Shown one piece after another: positions 15,354-24,155 of a stretch of DNA of 32,289 nt. Position 1 is the stretch's first letter; every line of letters begins with the position of its first letter. The translations under genes and the position numbers were made by a program. This stretch comes from Alphaproteobacteria bacterium (lineage in GTDB: Bacteria; Pseudomonadota; Alphaproteobacteria; Bin95), in contig JAJDVH010000015.1 in the NCBI GenBank assembly GCA_022826185.1, positions 1 to 32,289 on the forward strand, in the 5' to 3' direction. A model generated the notes under the pieces. That model was not told where the DNA came from and searched no databases. It worked only from the letters and a program-made list of their open reading frames with translations.

Positions 15354-16847
15354 ATGGACATACCGAAAGAAGCCTCGATTGCCGACCTCGCCCGTCTGAT
15401 GGCCGCCGGCGCGCTCACCTCGACCGGCCTTGTCGAGACGTTCCGGCAGCGGATTGCGGCGGAGGACGGGCCGTTCCGGTCCGTCGCCTTCCTCAATCCC
15501 GACGCGCCGGACATCGCCCGGGAGCGCGACCGCGAGCGCGCCGCCGGCCATGTCCGCGGCCCCATGCACGGCGTGCCTGTGCTGTTGAAGGACAATCTCG
15601 CAACCGGCGACGCCATGATGACTTCGGCCGGTTCGCTGGCGCTCGACGGCGTGAGGACGAAAGCGGACAGCCATGTCGCCCGGCGCCTGCGCGAAGCCGG
15701 GGCCGTCCTGCTCGGCAAGACCAATCTCAGCGAATGGGCGAATTTCCGCTCCACGCGCTCGTCGAGCGGCTGGTCGAGCCGGGGCGGCCAGGTCCGCAAC
15801 GCCTATGCGACCGACCGCACGCCCGGCGGCTCCAGCTCCGGCTCGGGCGTTGCCGTCGCGCGGGACTTTGCGCCCGCCGCCATCGGCACGGAGACGGACG
15901 GCTCCATCGTCGGCCCCTCCGCGATGAACTCGCTGGTCGGAATCAAGCCCACGCTCGGACTGGTCTCCCGCACCGGGATCGTTCCCATCGCCGCAAGCCA
16001 GGACACGGCGGGGCCGATGGCGCGCACGGTGGCCGACGCGGCGGTCCTGCTCGGCGCGATCGCGGGCGCGGACCCGGACGATCCGGCGAGCCGCCCGCCG
16101 CCGGACACGGACTATACGGCCTTTCTCGATCCCGGCGCGCTGCGCGGCGCGAGGATCGGCGTCGTCAGGAACTATTGCGGCTTCCACGAGGCCGTGGACC
16201 GGGTGTTCGGGCAAGCGCTGGAGGTGCTGGCCGATGCCGGGGCGGTCATCATCGATGAGGTCGCCATGCCGGCCCGCGACGACATCCGCGCCCACGAAAT
16301 CATCGTCATGCGGACCGAGTTCAAGCAAGGGCTGAATGCCTGGCTCTCAGCGCTCGGCCCCGAAAGCCCCGTTCGTTCCCTCGCCGAACTGATCCGGTTC
16401 AATATCGATCATGCCGACCGGGTCATGCCCTGGTTCGGGCAGGAGCAACTGATCGCGGCGGAGGAGACCGACGGCACGGACAGCGAGACCTACAGGAGAG
16501 CGCTCGCCGCATGCCGCCGGCTCACCCGCGACGAGGGCATCGACCGGGCCCTTGCCGACTGCCGGCTCGACGCGCTGGCCGCACCCACCTCGCCGGTCCC
16601 CTGGGCCATCGACCTCGTCAATGGCGACAACCGCCTCGGCGGCAGTTCGGGGCTGGCGGCCGTTTCCGGCTATCCGAGCGTCACGGCGCCCGCGGGCTAT
16701 GTCGCGGGCCTGCCCGTCGGCCTGTCCTTCATCGGCGGCGCGTGGCGGGACGGACCGCTGATCGGCTACGCCCATGCCTTCGAGCAGACCGCGAAGGCGC
16801 GGGTCCCGCCCGGCCCCGCCCGACCCTGGCAACCCGGTTCCGCCTGA
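15354..16847 (+). CDS. Amidase-signature-family hydrolase
   Basis: A 497-aa enzyme of the amidase signature family, which hydrolyses amides with a Ser-cisSer-Lys triad. Lys79 is in GVPVLLKDN, the cis-Ser is in [10 protein letters not shown] (156-165), and the nucleophile Ser184 is in [11 protein letters not shown]. The length and layout fit free-standing amidases rather than GatA; there is no gatC or gatB nearby. Residues 123-145 carry a Ser/Arg-rich insertion-like stretch ([15 protein letters not shown]) that is also typical of secreted or plant-type amidases. No signal peptide. It shares a 67-bp divergent region with the adenine deaminase gene and precedes upp by 97 bp. The substrate is unknown. 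Confidence 0.88.
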   Translation: MDIPKEASIADLARLMAAGALTSTGLVETFRQRIAAEDGPFRSVAFLNPDAPDIARERDRERAAGHVRGPMHGVPVLLKDNLATGDAMMTSAGSLALDGVRTKADSHVARRLREAGAVLLGKTNLSEWANFRSTRSSSGWSSRGGQVRNAYATDRTPGGSSSGSGVAVARDFAPAAIGTETDGSIVGPSAMNSLVGIKPTLGLVSRTGIVPIAASQDTAGPMARTVADAAVLLGAIAGADPDDPASRPPPDTDYTAFLDPGALRGARIGVVRNYCGFHEAVDRVFGQALEVLADAGAVIIDEVAMPARDDIRAHEIIVMRTEFKQGLNAWLSALGPESPVRSLAELIRFNIDHADRVMPWFGQEQLIAAEETDGTDSETYRRALAACRRLTRDEGIDRALADCRLDALAAPTSPVPWAIDLVNGDNRLGGSSGLAAVSGYPSVTAPAGYVAGLPVGLSFIGGAWRDGPLIGYAHAFEQTAKARVPPGPARPWQPGSA

Positions 16848-16944
16848 CAGAGCGTGTCCTCTCTGCGCCCCCCGGTCCGCAGAGCGTATGCTGGCTTTCC
16901 CGGCGCGTTATTCTGACTTCGGACTCGAGAGAGGATTTCACCAA

Positions 16945-17574
16945 ATGGGCAATGTCACGGTCGTCGATCATCCGCTGGTCCAGCACAAGCTGTCCCTCAT
17001 GCGCCGCAGGGACACGAACACCGCCAAGTTCCGGCTGCTGATGCGCGAGGTTTCCCTGTTGCTCGGCTATGAGGTGACCCGCGACCTTGCGACCGAAATC
17101 CGCAGCATCGAGACGCCGCTCGCGGAAACCCGCGCGCCGTTCCTGACCGGCAAGAAGCTTGTTCTCGTCTCCATATTGAGGGCCGGAAACGGGCTGCTCG
17201 AAGGCATGCTCGACCTCGTCCCCTCCGCCCGCGTCGGGCATGTGGGGATCTACCGCGACCCGAAGACGCTGCTGGCCGTCGAATATTACTTCAAGGTGCC
17301 GGAGGACCTGGGCGACCGGCCGGTGGTCGTTCTGGATCCCATGCTGGCGACGGGGAACTCGGCGGTCGCGGCGGTCTCCAGGCTCAAGGAGGCGAACGCG
17401 CTCGACATCAAGATGCTGTGCCTGCTTGCGGCGCCGGAGGGCATCGAGGCCTTCCACGCCGTGCATCCCGAAGTCGCGGTCTTCACCGCCGCCATAGACG
17501 AGCGGCTCGACGACCACGGTTACATCGTGCCGGGCCTCGGCGACGCCGGCGACAGGCTCTACGGCAACAAGTAG
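16945..17574 (+). CDS. upp: Uracil phosphoribosyltransferase
   Basis: A 209-aa cytoplasmic enzyme that makes UMP from uracil and PRPP, exactly the usual length. Hallmarks are [12 protein letters not shown] near the N-terminus, [13 protein letters not shown], the PRPP loop [13 protein letters not shown] and the C-terminal uracil-binding region [16 protein letters not shown]. The ATG at 16945 is preceded by GAGAGAGG. Upstream, 16861-16867 and 16878-16884 form a 7-bp inverted repeat (CTCTGCG/CGCAGAG) in the leader; it lacks a T-run, and whether it regulates is unknown. With the adenine deaminase it suggests nucleobase salvage. Confidence 0.96.
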   Translation: MGNVTVVDHPLVQHKLSLMRRRDTNTAKFRLLMREVSLLLGYEVTRDLATEIRSIETPLAETRAPFLTGKKLVLVSILRAGNGLLEGMLDLVPSARVGHVGIYRDPKTLLAVEYYFKVPEDLGDRPVVVLDPMLATGNSAVAAVSRLKEANALDIKMLCLLAAPEGIEAFHAVHPEVAVFTAAIDERLDDHGYIVPGLGDAGDRLYGNK

Positions 17575-17632
17575 GCCGGCGCGCTGCAGCAGGGTCGGAC
17601 CGTCTTCCGTCCCGAACCGGGATACAACCGTC

Positions 17633-17721
17633 ACCCCGGACGGAGCGAAGCGGAGATCCGGGGTCCATCTTCCGGCCTTCCTGCCGGGCCGAAACGGCTG
17701 GAGTTGGGCCCCGGATCGGGG
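17633..17721. repeat. Short G/C palindromes between upp and the oxygenase gene
   Basis: ACCCCGGA (17633-17640) and TCCGGGGT (17657-17664) form an 8-bp stem around GAGCGAAGCGGAGA-type sequence, a common alphaproteobacterial dispersed repeat. A second small palindrome, CCCCG-GAT-CGGGG, is at 17709-17721. They lie between two convergent genes and could end transcription by structure alone, but no T-run follows. Confidence 0.55.
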
Positions 17722-17761
17722 TCCTGGGCGACGAAGCGGACGCGAGACCGCGAGCAGCCGG

Positions 17762-18748
17762 CTATTCGCCCGCCGCCGGCTTGGCGGACCGGCCGGCGCC
17801 GGCGGCCAGGTGGATCTTCTCGATAAAGTGCTCGGCCAGGGTCACCGCGTCCCCGGCATCCTCGAAGATGCCGTTGAGCAGCGCGTCGTAGTTGGGCTGG
17901 TGGAAGAACACCAGCGAGATGCGGTCGCGCCGGGAGGCCCCTTCGGGCGGGTTCGCGACCCGGTGCAGGGTCGATGCCCAGCGCCCGCCGGTCCAGCGCG
18001 CCATCGCATCGCCCAGATTGCACACGAAGGCGTCCGCAGGCGGGCGCACATCGGTCCAGCCGGCGCGCGGCAGCTTCACCTGCAGGGTGCCCGGCACGTC
18101 GTCGCCGCGCAGCACCGTCAGCGTGCCGTAATCGGTATGCGCGCCGGCGCGCAGCTGCCGCTGCGCCGGAGCGTCGGTCTGCGCCGGATAGCGGATCAGC
18201 CGCAAGCCGCAGGCGGGCCGGTCCAGCTTGTCCGCGAAAAAATCCTCTTCGAGCCCCAATGCCAGCGCCATCGCGCCCATCAGCCGGTCGCAGAGCGCAA
18301 GCACGGCGCGGAAATAGTCGTCCACGGTCTCACGGAAGCCTTCGGGCCGGGCGGGATAGCGGTTCTCCTCGAAGAAATAGGACGCGACCTCGCCCCGGTA
18401 ATAATCGTCGTCCGGGATATCGGGCGGACCCATCGCGAAGGCTTCCTGCAGGTCCGGCGGCGTTTCCTCGCCCAGCGTGTAGGCGAGCGAACGGTCGGCG
18501 AACGGGTAGTAGCCGCGCCCTACCCGGCTCTCCGGCCGCAGGATCGCGCGCTTTTCGGCCAGCGGCAGGGCGAAGAAATCGACGGCCGCCTGCCTCGTCC
18601 GGGCAATGAGATCCAGGGGCACGCCGTGGCCGGTGATACAAAAGAAGCCCGACTCCGTGCAGGCCGCTTCGATTTTGCGGGCGACCCTCCGCTTGTCCTC
18701 ATCCCGGCCCCGAAGAAAGGGGGCGATATCGATTACCGGAACCGACAT
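17762..18748 (-). CDS. 2-oxoglutarate/Fe(II)-dependent oxygenase, isopenicillin N synthase family
   Basis: A 328-aa cytoplasmic oxygenase of the isopenicillin N synthase-like family. The N-terminal half is the DIOX_N type (PVIDIAPFLRG, ESGFFCITGHGV, RGYYPF). The C-terminal half has the iron facial triad His204-x-Asp206 (AHTDYGTLT) and His262 (STLHRVANP), with Arg276-x-Ser278 (RDRISLVFF) for the 2-oxo acid carboxylate. Hydroxylation of a small molecule is the default expectation; the substrate is unknown. It lies 20 bp after the CoA-transferase gene on the same strand, so the two are probably co-transcribed and may act in one catabolic route. Confidence 0.9.
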   Translation of the reverse strand: MSVPVIDIAPFLRGRDEDKRRVARKIEAACTESGFFCITGHGVPLDLIARTRQAAVDFFALPLAEKRAILRPESRVGRGYYPFADRSLAYTLGEETPPDLQEAFAMGPPDIPDDDYYRGEVASYFFEENRYPARPEGFRETVDDYFRAVLALCDRLMGAMALALGLEEDFFADKLDRPACGLRLIRYPAQTDAPAQRQLRAGAHTDYGTLTVLRGDDVPGTLQVKLPRAGWTDVRPPADAFVCNLGDAMARWTGGRWASTLHRVANPPEGASRRDRISLVFFHQPNYDALLNGIFEDAGDAVTLAEHFIEKIHLAAGAGRSAKPAAGE

Positions 18749-18768
18749 TCCCGCTGCTCCTCACCGCA

Positions 18769-19962
18769 TCAGGAGGCGCCCGCCCCCGCCGCGCCGCTGG
18801 CGATCGCCGCCTCGATCTCGCCTTCCCCGATGCCGGCTTCGGCCAACACCTCCCGCGTGTCGGCGCCGAGTTCGGAGCCGCCGCGCCTGATGCTCGACGG
18901 CGAGCCTTCGAAGCGGATGGCGGGCCGCGCCTGCCGGAGCCGTCCTGCAAGCGGATGGTCGTATTCCACCAGCGTGCCGTTGGCCGCGACCTGCGGGTGG
19001 CCGACCATCTCTCCCCGGGTCAGCACCGGCGCCGAAGGCACATGCGCCGTATCGAAGAGGGTGGTCCATTCCGCCGTGGTGCGCTTGCGCAGCTCCAGTT
19101 GCACCTGCTCGAGGCGCGCGTCGATGTTCTCGTCCCGGAGCGCCCCGGTGGCGAAACGCGGGTCGCTCGCTAGGTCCTCGCGCCCGGCGACTTCGCAGAA
19201 GCCGAGCCATTGCCGGTCCGTCATCAGCGAGACGCTCATAAAGCCGTCGGCGGTCTCGTAGATAAGGTCGATGAAGCTCGCCGCCCGCTGGATCGAGGTC
19301 GGCGCGTCCACGAAGGTCTGCGAGCCCATGTCGGAGTTCCACAGGAACGCGACGACGGAATCGAGCATCGAGACGCGGACATGCTGGCCCTCGCCGGTCG
19401 CCGCCCGGTGCAGCAGTGCGGAGGTGACCGCCTGCGCGGCGGTGAGCGCCGTCACCTTGTCCGGCAGGATGGTGCGCACCAGGCGGGGCCGCTCCTCGTC
19501 GGAGCCCGCCTGCACGGTGGTAAGGCCCGAGATCGCCTGCACGATGGGGTCGTAGGTGGGCTTGGAGGCGAACGGCCCCTTCTCGCCGAAGCCGCTGATC
19601 GAGACATAGACGATATCCGGCCTGACGGCGCGGATGTCCGCCTCGCCGACGCCGAGCCGCTCCACCACGCCCGGGCGGAAGTTCTGGATGAAGACGTCCG
19701 CCGTCGCGGCGAGCCGCTTCAGCAGCGCCACGCCCTCCGGCCGCTTGAGGTCGAGCACGACGGAGCGCTTGTTGCGGTTGTTGTTGAGGAACGCGGCCGA
19801 GAGCCCGCCCTGCCGGTTGCCGCCGCCGCGCGTGAGGTCCCCGCCCCGCGCCTCGACCTTGATGATGTCGGCGCCCTGGTCCCCGAGTATCTGCGTCGCC
19901 ATCGGCCCCGAGATCACATTGGTGAGATCGACGACGCGAAACCCCGACAACGGTCCGCTCAT
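18769..19962 (-). CDS. CaiB/BaiF-type (class III) CoA transferase
   Basis: A 397-aa enzyme that moves CoA between carboxylic acids through an aspartyl-CoA intermediate. The N-terminal region FRVVDLTNVISGPMATQILG and DIIKVEARGGDLTR is diagnostic. Asp168 (ILPDKVTALTA) is at the catalytic position, matching Asp169 of formyl-CoA transferase. EGQHVRVSMLDSVVAFL and HPQVAANGTLVE are also conserved. The length is normal. It is divergent from the FAD oxidoreductase gene (98 bp between starts) and upstream of the oxygenase gene in the same direction. The acid substrate cannot be read from sequence. Confidence 0.93.
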   Translation of the reverse strand: MSGPLSGFRVVDLTNVISGPMATQILGDQGADIIKVEARGGDLTRGGGNRQGGLSAAFLNNNRNKRSVVLDLKRPEGVALLKRLAATADVFIQNFRPGVVERLGVGEADIRAVRPDIVYVSISGFGEKGPFASKPTYDPIVQAISGLTTVQAGSDEERPRLVRTILPDKVTALTAAQAVTSALLHRAATGEGQHVRVSMLDSVVAFLWNSDMGSQTFVDAPTSIQRAASFIDLIYETADGFMSVSLMTDRQWLGFCEVAGREDLASDPRFATGALRDENIDARLEQVQLELRKRTTAEWTTLFDTAHVPSAPVLTRGEMVGHPQVAANGTLVEYDHPLAGRLRQARPAIRFEGSPSSIRRGGSELGADTREVLAEAGIGEGEIEAAIASGAAGAGAS

Positions 19963-20060
19963 GGCACTCCGCTCCCTCTTTGCGCCGCAGACATTAGTGC
20001 GTTTCCCCCCAAGGCCAAACCGCCTGCCGCGCCGGCCGGCTCCGTGCTATATGCCGGGCC

Positions 20061-21305
20061 ATGAGCGAGGCGCAACATATCGCCGTCATCGGGGCCGGCA
20101 TCGTCGGGACGGCGACGGCCTGCTACCTGCGGCGCGACGGCCACAGGGTCACGCTGATCGACCCCGAGCCGCCCGGCACGATGACCTCCTTCGGCAATGC
20201 GGGCGCGATCAGCTCCCACTCCTGCCTGCCGCAGACCGGCCCCGGCCTCATGTTCAAGGCGCCCCGCTGGCTGCTGGACCCGATGGGGCCGCTCTTCATC
20301 CGCTGGCGCCACCTGCCGGAATTCCTGCCCTGGCTCATCCGCTTCGTGCGCGCGGGACGGCCGGAGCCGATGCGCCGGCAGATGGACGCCATGGCCGCCC
20401 TCCACCGCCTGGCCCTCGACGCCCACAAGGACCTCGCCGCCGAGGCCGGCACGGCCGGCCTCATCCGGCAGAACGGGACGCTCACTGTCTATGAGAGCGC
20501 GCGGTCCTTCCGGGTTGCGGCGGGCGACCGGGAGGGCCAGCGCGAGCGGGGCTTCGAGGTCGAGGAACTCGACGGCGACGAGCTCCGCCAGCTCGAGCCG
20601 GGGCTGGCGCCGATCTTCCCGCACGCCACCTTCTTCCCCGGGGGCGCCCACACGGTCGATCCGGGCGCGCTCACGACGGGTCTGGCGGAAGCCTTTTCGC
20701 GCGGCGGCGGGCGCATATTGGCGGCGCATGTCACCGGCTTCGACTACGCGGACGACCGGCCGGCGGCGGTCCGCACCTCGAAAGGCCGGCTGGCGGCGGA
20801 CGGCTTCGTCGTCGCGGCCGGGGCCTGGTCGGCGGGCCTCGCGGAAATGCTGGGCGAAACGGCGGTGCTCGAATCCGAGCGCGGCTACCACCTGACCCTG
20901 CCGGACCCCGGCGTCGAGACGCGCCACCCGGTCTCCTTCTACGACCGCAAGTTCATGGCGACGCCGATGCAGATGGGCCTCCGGCTCGCCGGCACCGCGG
21001 AATTCGCCGGCCTCGACGCGCCGCCGAACTGGAAGCGCGTCGAGCCGCTACGGGCCCATGCGCGGAAGGCGTTCCGCGACATTCGCACGGAAGACGGCTC
21101 GCCCTGGATGGGCAACCGGCCGGCCACGCCGGACTCGCTGCCGGTCCTGGGCGCCTCTGTTCTGCATCTGAACGTGTGGTACGGCTTCGGCCACGGGCAT
21201 CTGGGGCTGACGGCCGGACCGATCAGCGGCCGGCACATTGCCGATCTCGTGGCCGGACGCCCGTCTGCCATCGACATGGCCCCCTACAGCATCGGCCGGT
21301 TCTGA
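20061..21305 (+). CDS. FAD-dependent DAO-family oxidoreductase (D-amino acid dehydrogenase-like)
   Basis: A 414-aa flavoprotein of the DAO superfamily, closest in layout to DadA. The dinucleotide motif VIGAGIVGTATACYLRRDG (9-27) is near the N-terminus. TSFGNAGAISSHSCLP follows, a typical DadA block, and FVVAAGAWSAGLA lies in mid-protein. The C-terminal WYGFGHGHLGLTAGPISGR is the second FAD-binding block. It probably oxidises a D-amino acid or other secondary amine and passes electrons to the respiratory chain. Its stop overlaps the start of the following E1-like gene by one base (TGATG), so the two are translated together. Confidence 0.88.
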   Translation: MSEAQHIAVIGAGIVGTATACYLRRDGHRVTLIDPEPPGTMTSFGNAGAISSHSCLPQTGPGLMFKAPRWLLDPMGPLFIRWRHLPEFLPWLIRFVRAGRPEPMRRQMDAMAALHRLALDAHKDLAAEAGTAGLIRQNGTLTVYESARSFRVAAGDREGQRERGFEVEELDGDELRQLEPGLAPIFPHATFFPGGAHTVDPGALTTGLAEAFSRGGGRILAAHVTGFDYADDRPAAVRTSKGRLAADGFVVAAGAWSAGLAEMLGETAVLESERGYHLTLPDPGVETRHPVSFYDRKFMATPMQMGLRLAGTAEFAGLDAPPNWKRVEPLRAHARKAFRDIRTEDGSPWMGNRPATPDSLPVLGASVLHLNVWYGFGHGHLGLTAGPISGRHIADLVAGRPSAIDMAPYSIGRF

Positions 21306-22069
21306 TGCTGACGGACGCGCAGCTCGACCGCTATGCCCGGCACCTGATCCTGCCGGAGGTAGGCGGGGCCGGGCAGCAGAAGCTGCTGGCCTCGCGCGTG
21401 CTGGCGGTGGGTGCAGGTGGCCTCGGCGCGCCGCTGCTGCTCTATCTCGCCGCCGCCGGAGTCGGCACGCTCGGCGTCATCGACGACGACGATGTCGATG
21501 TCTCCAACCTTCAGCGCCAGGTGATTCACGGCAATGAGCGCATCGGCCGGCCCAAGGCCGAGAGCGCGGCGGCCGGCATCCATGCACTCGACCCCGCCAT
21601 CCGCGTCGAAACCCATGCCGAACGGCTCACGGAGGCCAACGCCGCCGGCCTCTTCCGCGACTACGACCTCATCCTCGACGGAAGCGACAATTTCGCGACC
21701 CGCTACCTCGTCAACGCCGCCGCCGCCGCCGCCGGGCGGACGCTCGTCTCCGGCGCGGTGCTGCGCTTCGACGGGCAGGTCTCCACCTTCAAGCCCCATG
21801 CCGGGCCGGAGCATCCCTGCTACCGCTGCCTCTTTCCGGAGCCGCCGCCGCCGGGCGCCGTGCCGGCCTGTTCGGAAGCCGGAATCCTGGGCGCGGTCGC
21901 GGGCGTCGTCGGCACGCTCATGGCGGTCGAGGCGCTGAAGGAGCTGATCGGCATCGGCGAGGGCCTCTCCGGCCGCCTCCTGCTCTACGACGCCCTCACT
22001 ACGTCCACCCGGATCATCCGCTTCAAGCGCCGCGACGGCTGCCCGACCTGCGGCGGCCCGGGCTCGTAG
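21305..22069 (+). CDS. moeB: MoeB/ThiF/HesA-type E1-like adenylyltransferase
   Basis: A 254-aa ATP-dependent enzyme that adenylates the C-terminal Gly-Gly of a small sulfur carrier such as MoaD or ThiS. The ATP loop is VGAGGLGAPLLLYLAAAGVG (35-54), DGSDNFATRYLVN (125-137) is the adenylation region, and zinc is bound by Cys172/175 (CYRC) and Cys246/249 (CPTC). Cys189 (ACSEAGILG) matches the conserved Cys of MoeB. It has no C-terminal rhodanese domain. No moaD, thiS or moaE is in the window, so its carrier is encoded elsewhere. The start at 21305 lies in the TGATG overlap with the DAO-family gene. Confidence 0.92.
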   Translation: MLTDAQLDRYARHLILPEVGGAGQQKLLASRVLAVGAGGLGAPLLLYLAAAGVGTLGVIDDDDVDVSNLQRQVIHGNERIGRPKAESAAAGIHALDPAIRVETHAERLTEANAAGLFRDYDLILDGSDNFATRYLVNAAAAAAGRTLVSGAVLRFDGQVSTFKPHAGPEHPCYRCLFPEPPPPGAVPACSEAGILGAVAGVVGTLMAVEALKELIGIGEGLSGRLLLYDALTTSTRIIRFKRRDGCPTCGGPGS

Positions 22070-22140
22070 CGGTCCGCTTGCCCCGAATTGAACCGGGGGC
22101 CATATAGGTCTCCAAGGACACAGACTGGAAGACCTGCACC

Positions 22141-22881
22141 ATGAACCTCCCGTCCCGCGCCGTTCTCGCCTTCCTCATCGCTGCGCTCGCCTGCCTGCCC
22201 TGGACTGCCCGCGACGCGCGGGCGGACACGGAGGAGGAGGTGGCCGCCCTCATCGAATATCTCCGCCAGAAGGACCCGGAAATCGTCCTTGAGGCGGTGC
22301 AGGCCTGGTGGAAGGAGCAGGAGGAATACCGGGAGCGTCAGCAGGTCGAACTCATCGCCGCCAACTGGGAGGCGCTGGCCAGCGCGGAAGGCGACCCGGC
22401 CATCGGGCCGGAGGACGCCGACGCGGTGCTGGTCGAGTTCTTCGACTATCGCTGCGGCTTCTGCAAGCGGGTGCTGGGGGATGTGATGGCGCTGGCGGAG
22501 GGCGACAGCCGCCTGCGCATCGTCTTCAAGGAGTTCCCGATCCTCGGCCCGCCGTCGGTGGTGGCGGCCCGCGCCTCGCTCGCCGCCGACCGGCAGGGCA
22601 AATGGACCGAGTTCCATGTCGCGCTCATGACCGCCTCCGGCGCGCTCGACGAGGACCGGATCATGGATATCGCCGCCGGGGTCGGCCTCGACATCGCGCA
22701 GTTGCGCGCCGACATGGAGAGCGAGGCCGTCACGGCGGTCATCGAGCGCAACCACGCGCTGGCGCAACAGCTCGGCATCCGCGGCACCCCCGCCTTCCTG
22801 GTGAAGAACGCCATCGTCCCCGGCGCCGCCTCGCGCGAACAACTGGCCGAACTCGTCGCGGGCGCGCGGGAAGCGGGTTGA
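22141..22881 (+). CDS. Exported DsbA-family thiol oxidoreductase
   Basis: A 246-aa periplasmic thioredoxin-fold protein. Residues 1-28 form a signal peptide ending ARA-D. A charged N-terminal helical region (30-90) precedes the fold, as in DsbG/Com1-like members. The active site is CGFC (105-108, FFDYRCGFCKRV) and the cis-Pro loop is RGTPAFLV (214-221). It should make or isomerise disulfides in exported proteins. It is 71 bp downstream of the E1-like gene; a weak promoter (TTGCCC at 22078, CATATA/TATAGG near 22101-22108) may serve it alone. No DsbB is nearby. Confidence 0.92.
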   Translation: MNLPSRAVLAFLIAALACLPWTARDARADTEEEVAALIEYLRQKDPEIVLEAVQAWWKEQEEYRERQQVELIAANWEALASAEGDPAIGPEDADAVLVEFFDYRCGFCKRVLGDVMALAEGDSRLRIVFKEFPILGPPSVVAARASLAADRQGKWTEFHVALMTASGALDEDRIMDIAAGVGLDIAQLRADMESEAVTAVIERNHALAQQLGIRGTPAFLVKNAIVPGAASREQLAELVAGAREAG

Positions 22882-22888
22882 CGAAGGG

Positions 22889-22904
22889 GACGCCCGCAGG
22901 CGTC
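22889..22904 (+). terminator. Possible hairpin terminator after the dsbA-like gene
   Basis: GACGCC-CGCA-GGCGTC forms a 6-bp perfect stem 8 bases after the stop codon and just before a convergent gene remnant. There is no T-run after it on either strand, so this is a weak call. Confidence 0.3.
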
Positions 22905-22928
22905 GGTCAAGGGTGATCGGTCGTCGCG

Positions 22929-23245
22929 CTACCGGATTGCCCGGACTTCGAGGCGCAGCCCCTCCCGCCTCTGCAGGCAGCCGATGATCTCGAACAGGTT
23001 CCGCGCCTGCGGATTGCCGGCCGGGCCGAACATGCGCATCAGGCTCCTGGGCGGCCTTTCGGTCAGTCCGCCGAGTTCCCGGAAACCGATGGTGGCGTTG
23101 ATATAGTCGCGCAGCATCGCCTTGCCGGTCTCCATGTCGCGGAAAGCAGAAGTTCGACTCCTTCCCGGAGCAGTTCCTCGCGGAAAGCCGGATCGCGATC
23201 GACACGCGCCCGGATCGTTTCTCTGCGGTCTCGGGTCACAGGCAT
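22929..23245 (-). pseudogene. Small helix-turn-helix regulator/antitoxin-like gene broken by a one-base frameshift
   Basis: Two frames together give one family member. Frame one begins at ATG 23245: MPVTRDRRETIRARVDRDPA, then FREELLREGVELLLSA. Frame two continues from about 23135: METGKAMLRDYINATIGFRE and RSLMRMFGPAGNPQARNLFE, to 22929. The joined product would be about 105 aa, the normal size of small DNA-binding regulator/antitoxin-like proteins of alphaproteobacteria. The span is 317 nt, one short of a multiple of three; one missing base near 23136-23143 (GCG-GAC read as GCGAC) would explain it. It follows the transglutaminase stop by 5 bp, with GGAGG upstream. It is either a true pseudogene, a shorter product from ATG 23135, or an assembly error. 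Confidence 0.7.
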
Positions 23246-23250
23246 CGTAT

Positions 23251-24141
23251 TCAAGGCAATTCCTCCCCCACCGGGGTCATGGTGACTGCGTGGCGGCTGG
23301 TCTGGCTGCCGGCGCTGCGGAGCACGCCCTTTACCGGCGCCACGTCCGAATAGTCCCGGCCGCGCGCGACGGCGACATGGCCGTCGCCGGCGAGGCAGGC
23401 ATTGGTCGGGTCGTACTCCACCCAGCCGGCCCCCTGCCCGCACCAGGCGCGCACCCAGGCGTGCATCGCGTCCGCGCCCTGGAGGCGGGGCCGGCCCGGC
23501 GGCGGGACCGTGCGCAGGAAGCCGCTGACATAGCCCGCCGGGATGCCGAGCGTGCGCAGGCACGCGATCATCGCGTGGGTGAAATCCTGGCAGACGCCCC
23601 GCCGGCGGCGGAACGCCTCCAGCGCCGGCGTGTCCACCTCCGTCGCCTTCGCGTCGAACGCCATGTCGCGGTTGAGCGCGAGCCCGACCGCCTCGACCGC
23701 CTCCGCCGCGCCCGCGCCCGCCGGCAGGGCCGCGCGCGCATAGTCCCGGAACGCCGGCTCCTCCGGCAGGCGCGGCGAGGCGGCGAGGAAATGGTGCGGC
23801 GCGTCCGGGGCAAGCGAGCGGATGGCGGCGATTTCCTCCGCAAGCGCGGCAACCGGCGGCGATTCGGGCACCGACGCCCGGCCCGGCTCGCGCCGCACGC
23901 GGGCTGCGAGCGAATAGACGACCTCCTCATGCGCGCCGCCGAACGCCAGGTCGGTCGCCATGTTGGCGAAGAAATCCCGCCGGTCGCGGCGCTCGACGGG
24001 CGGCGGCGACACATCGACCGCGGCCGCCACGACATGCTGTTCGTCCGCCAGCGTCGGCGGCAGCAGGCGGAGCGTCTGGCGGCTGGCCGCCGCCGGGGCG
24101 TCGTAATGCTGGCGGATCGAAAGGGCGATATCGTAGAGCAA
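23251..24141 (-). CDS. Transglutaminase-like cysteine peptidase
   Basis: A 296-aa protein with the bacterial N-terminal transglutaminase domain (MLYDIALSIRQHYDAPAAAS) followed by a transglutaminase core. The triad is Cys184 (RRGVCQDFTH), His227 (AMHAWVRAWC) and Asp244 (WVEYDPTNA). Members can hydrolyse or transfer amides on peptides. It starts at TTG 24141, 14 bp after the ATP-grasp/alpha-E stop; no ATG fits and no strong ribosome site is seen, so translation may depend on the upstream gene. The pairing with a circularly permuted ATP-grasp and an alpha-E domain is a well-known conserved neighbourhood, thought to make and cut a peptide-like product. Confidence 0.92.
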   Translation of the reverse strand: MLYDIALSIRQHYDAPAAASRQTLRLLPPTLADEQHVVAAAVDVSPPPVERRDRRDFFANMATDLAFGGAHEEVVYSLAARVRREPGRASVPESPPVAALAEEIAAIRSLAPDAPHHFLAASPRLPEEPAFRDYARAALPAGAGAAEAVEAVGLALNRDMAFDAKATEVDTPALEAFRRRRGVCQDFTHAMIACLRTLGIPAGYVSGFLRTVPPPGRPRLQGADAMHAWVRAWCGQGAGWVEYDPTNACLAGDGHVAVARGRDYSDVAPVKGVLRSAGSQTSRHAVTMTPVGEELP

Positions 24142-24155
24142 GTCCGGCGTCCGCG

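Noticed and set aside
23130-23150. Programmed ribosomal frameshift in the small regulator
   Set aside because: No slippery X-XXY-YYZ sequence or downstream structure is seen; a simple one-base deletion explains it better.
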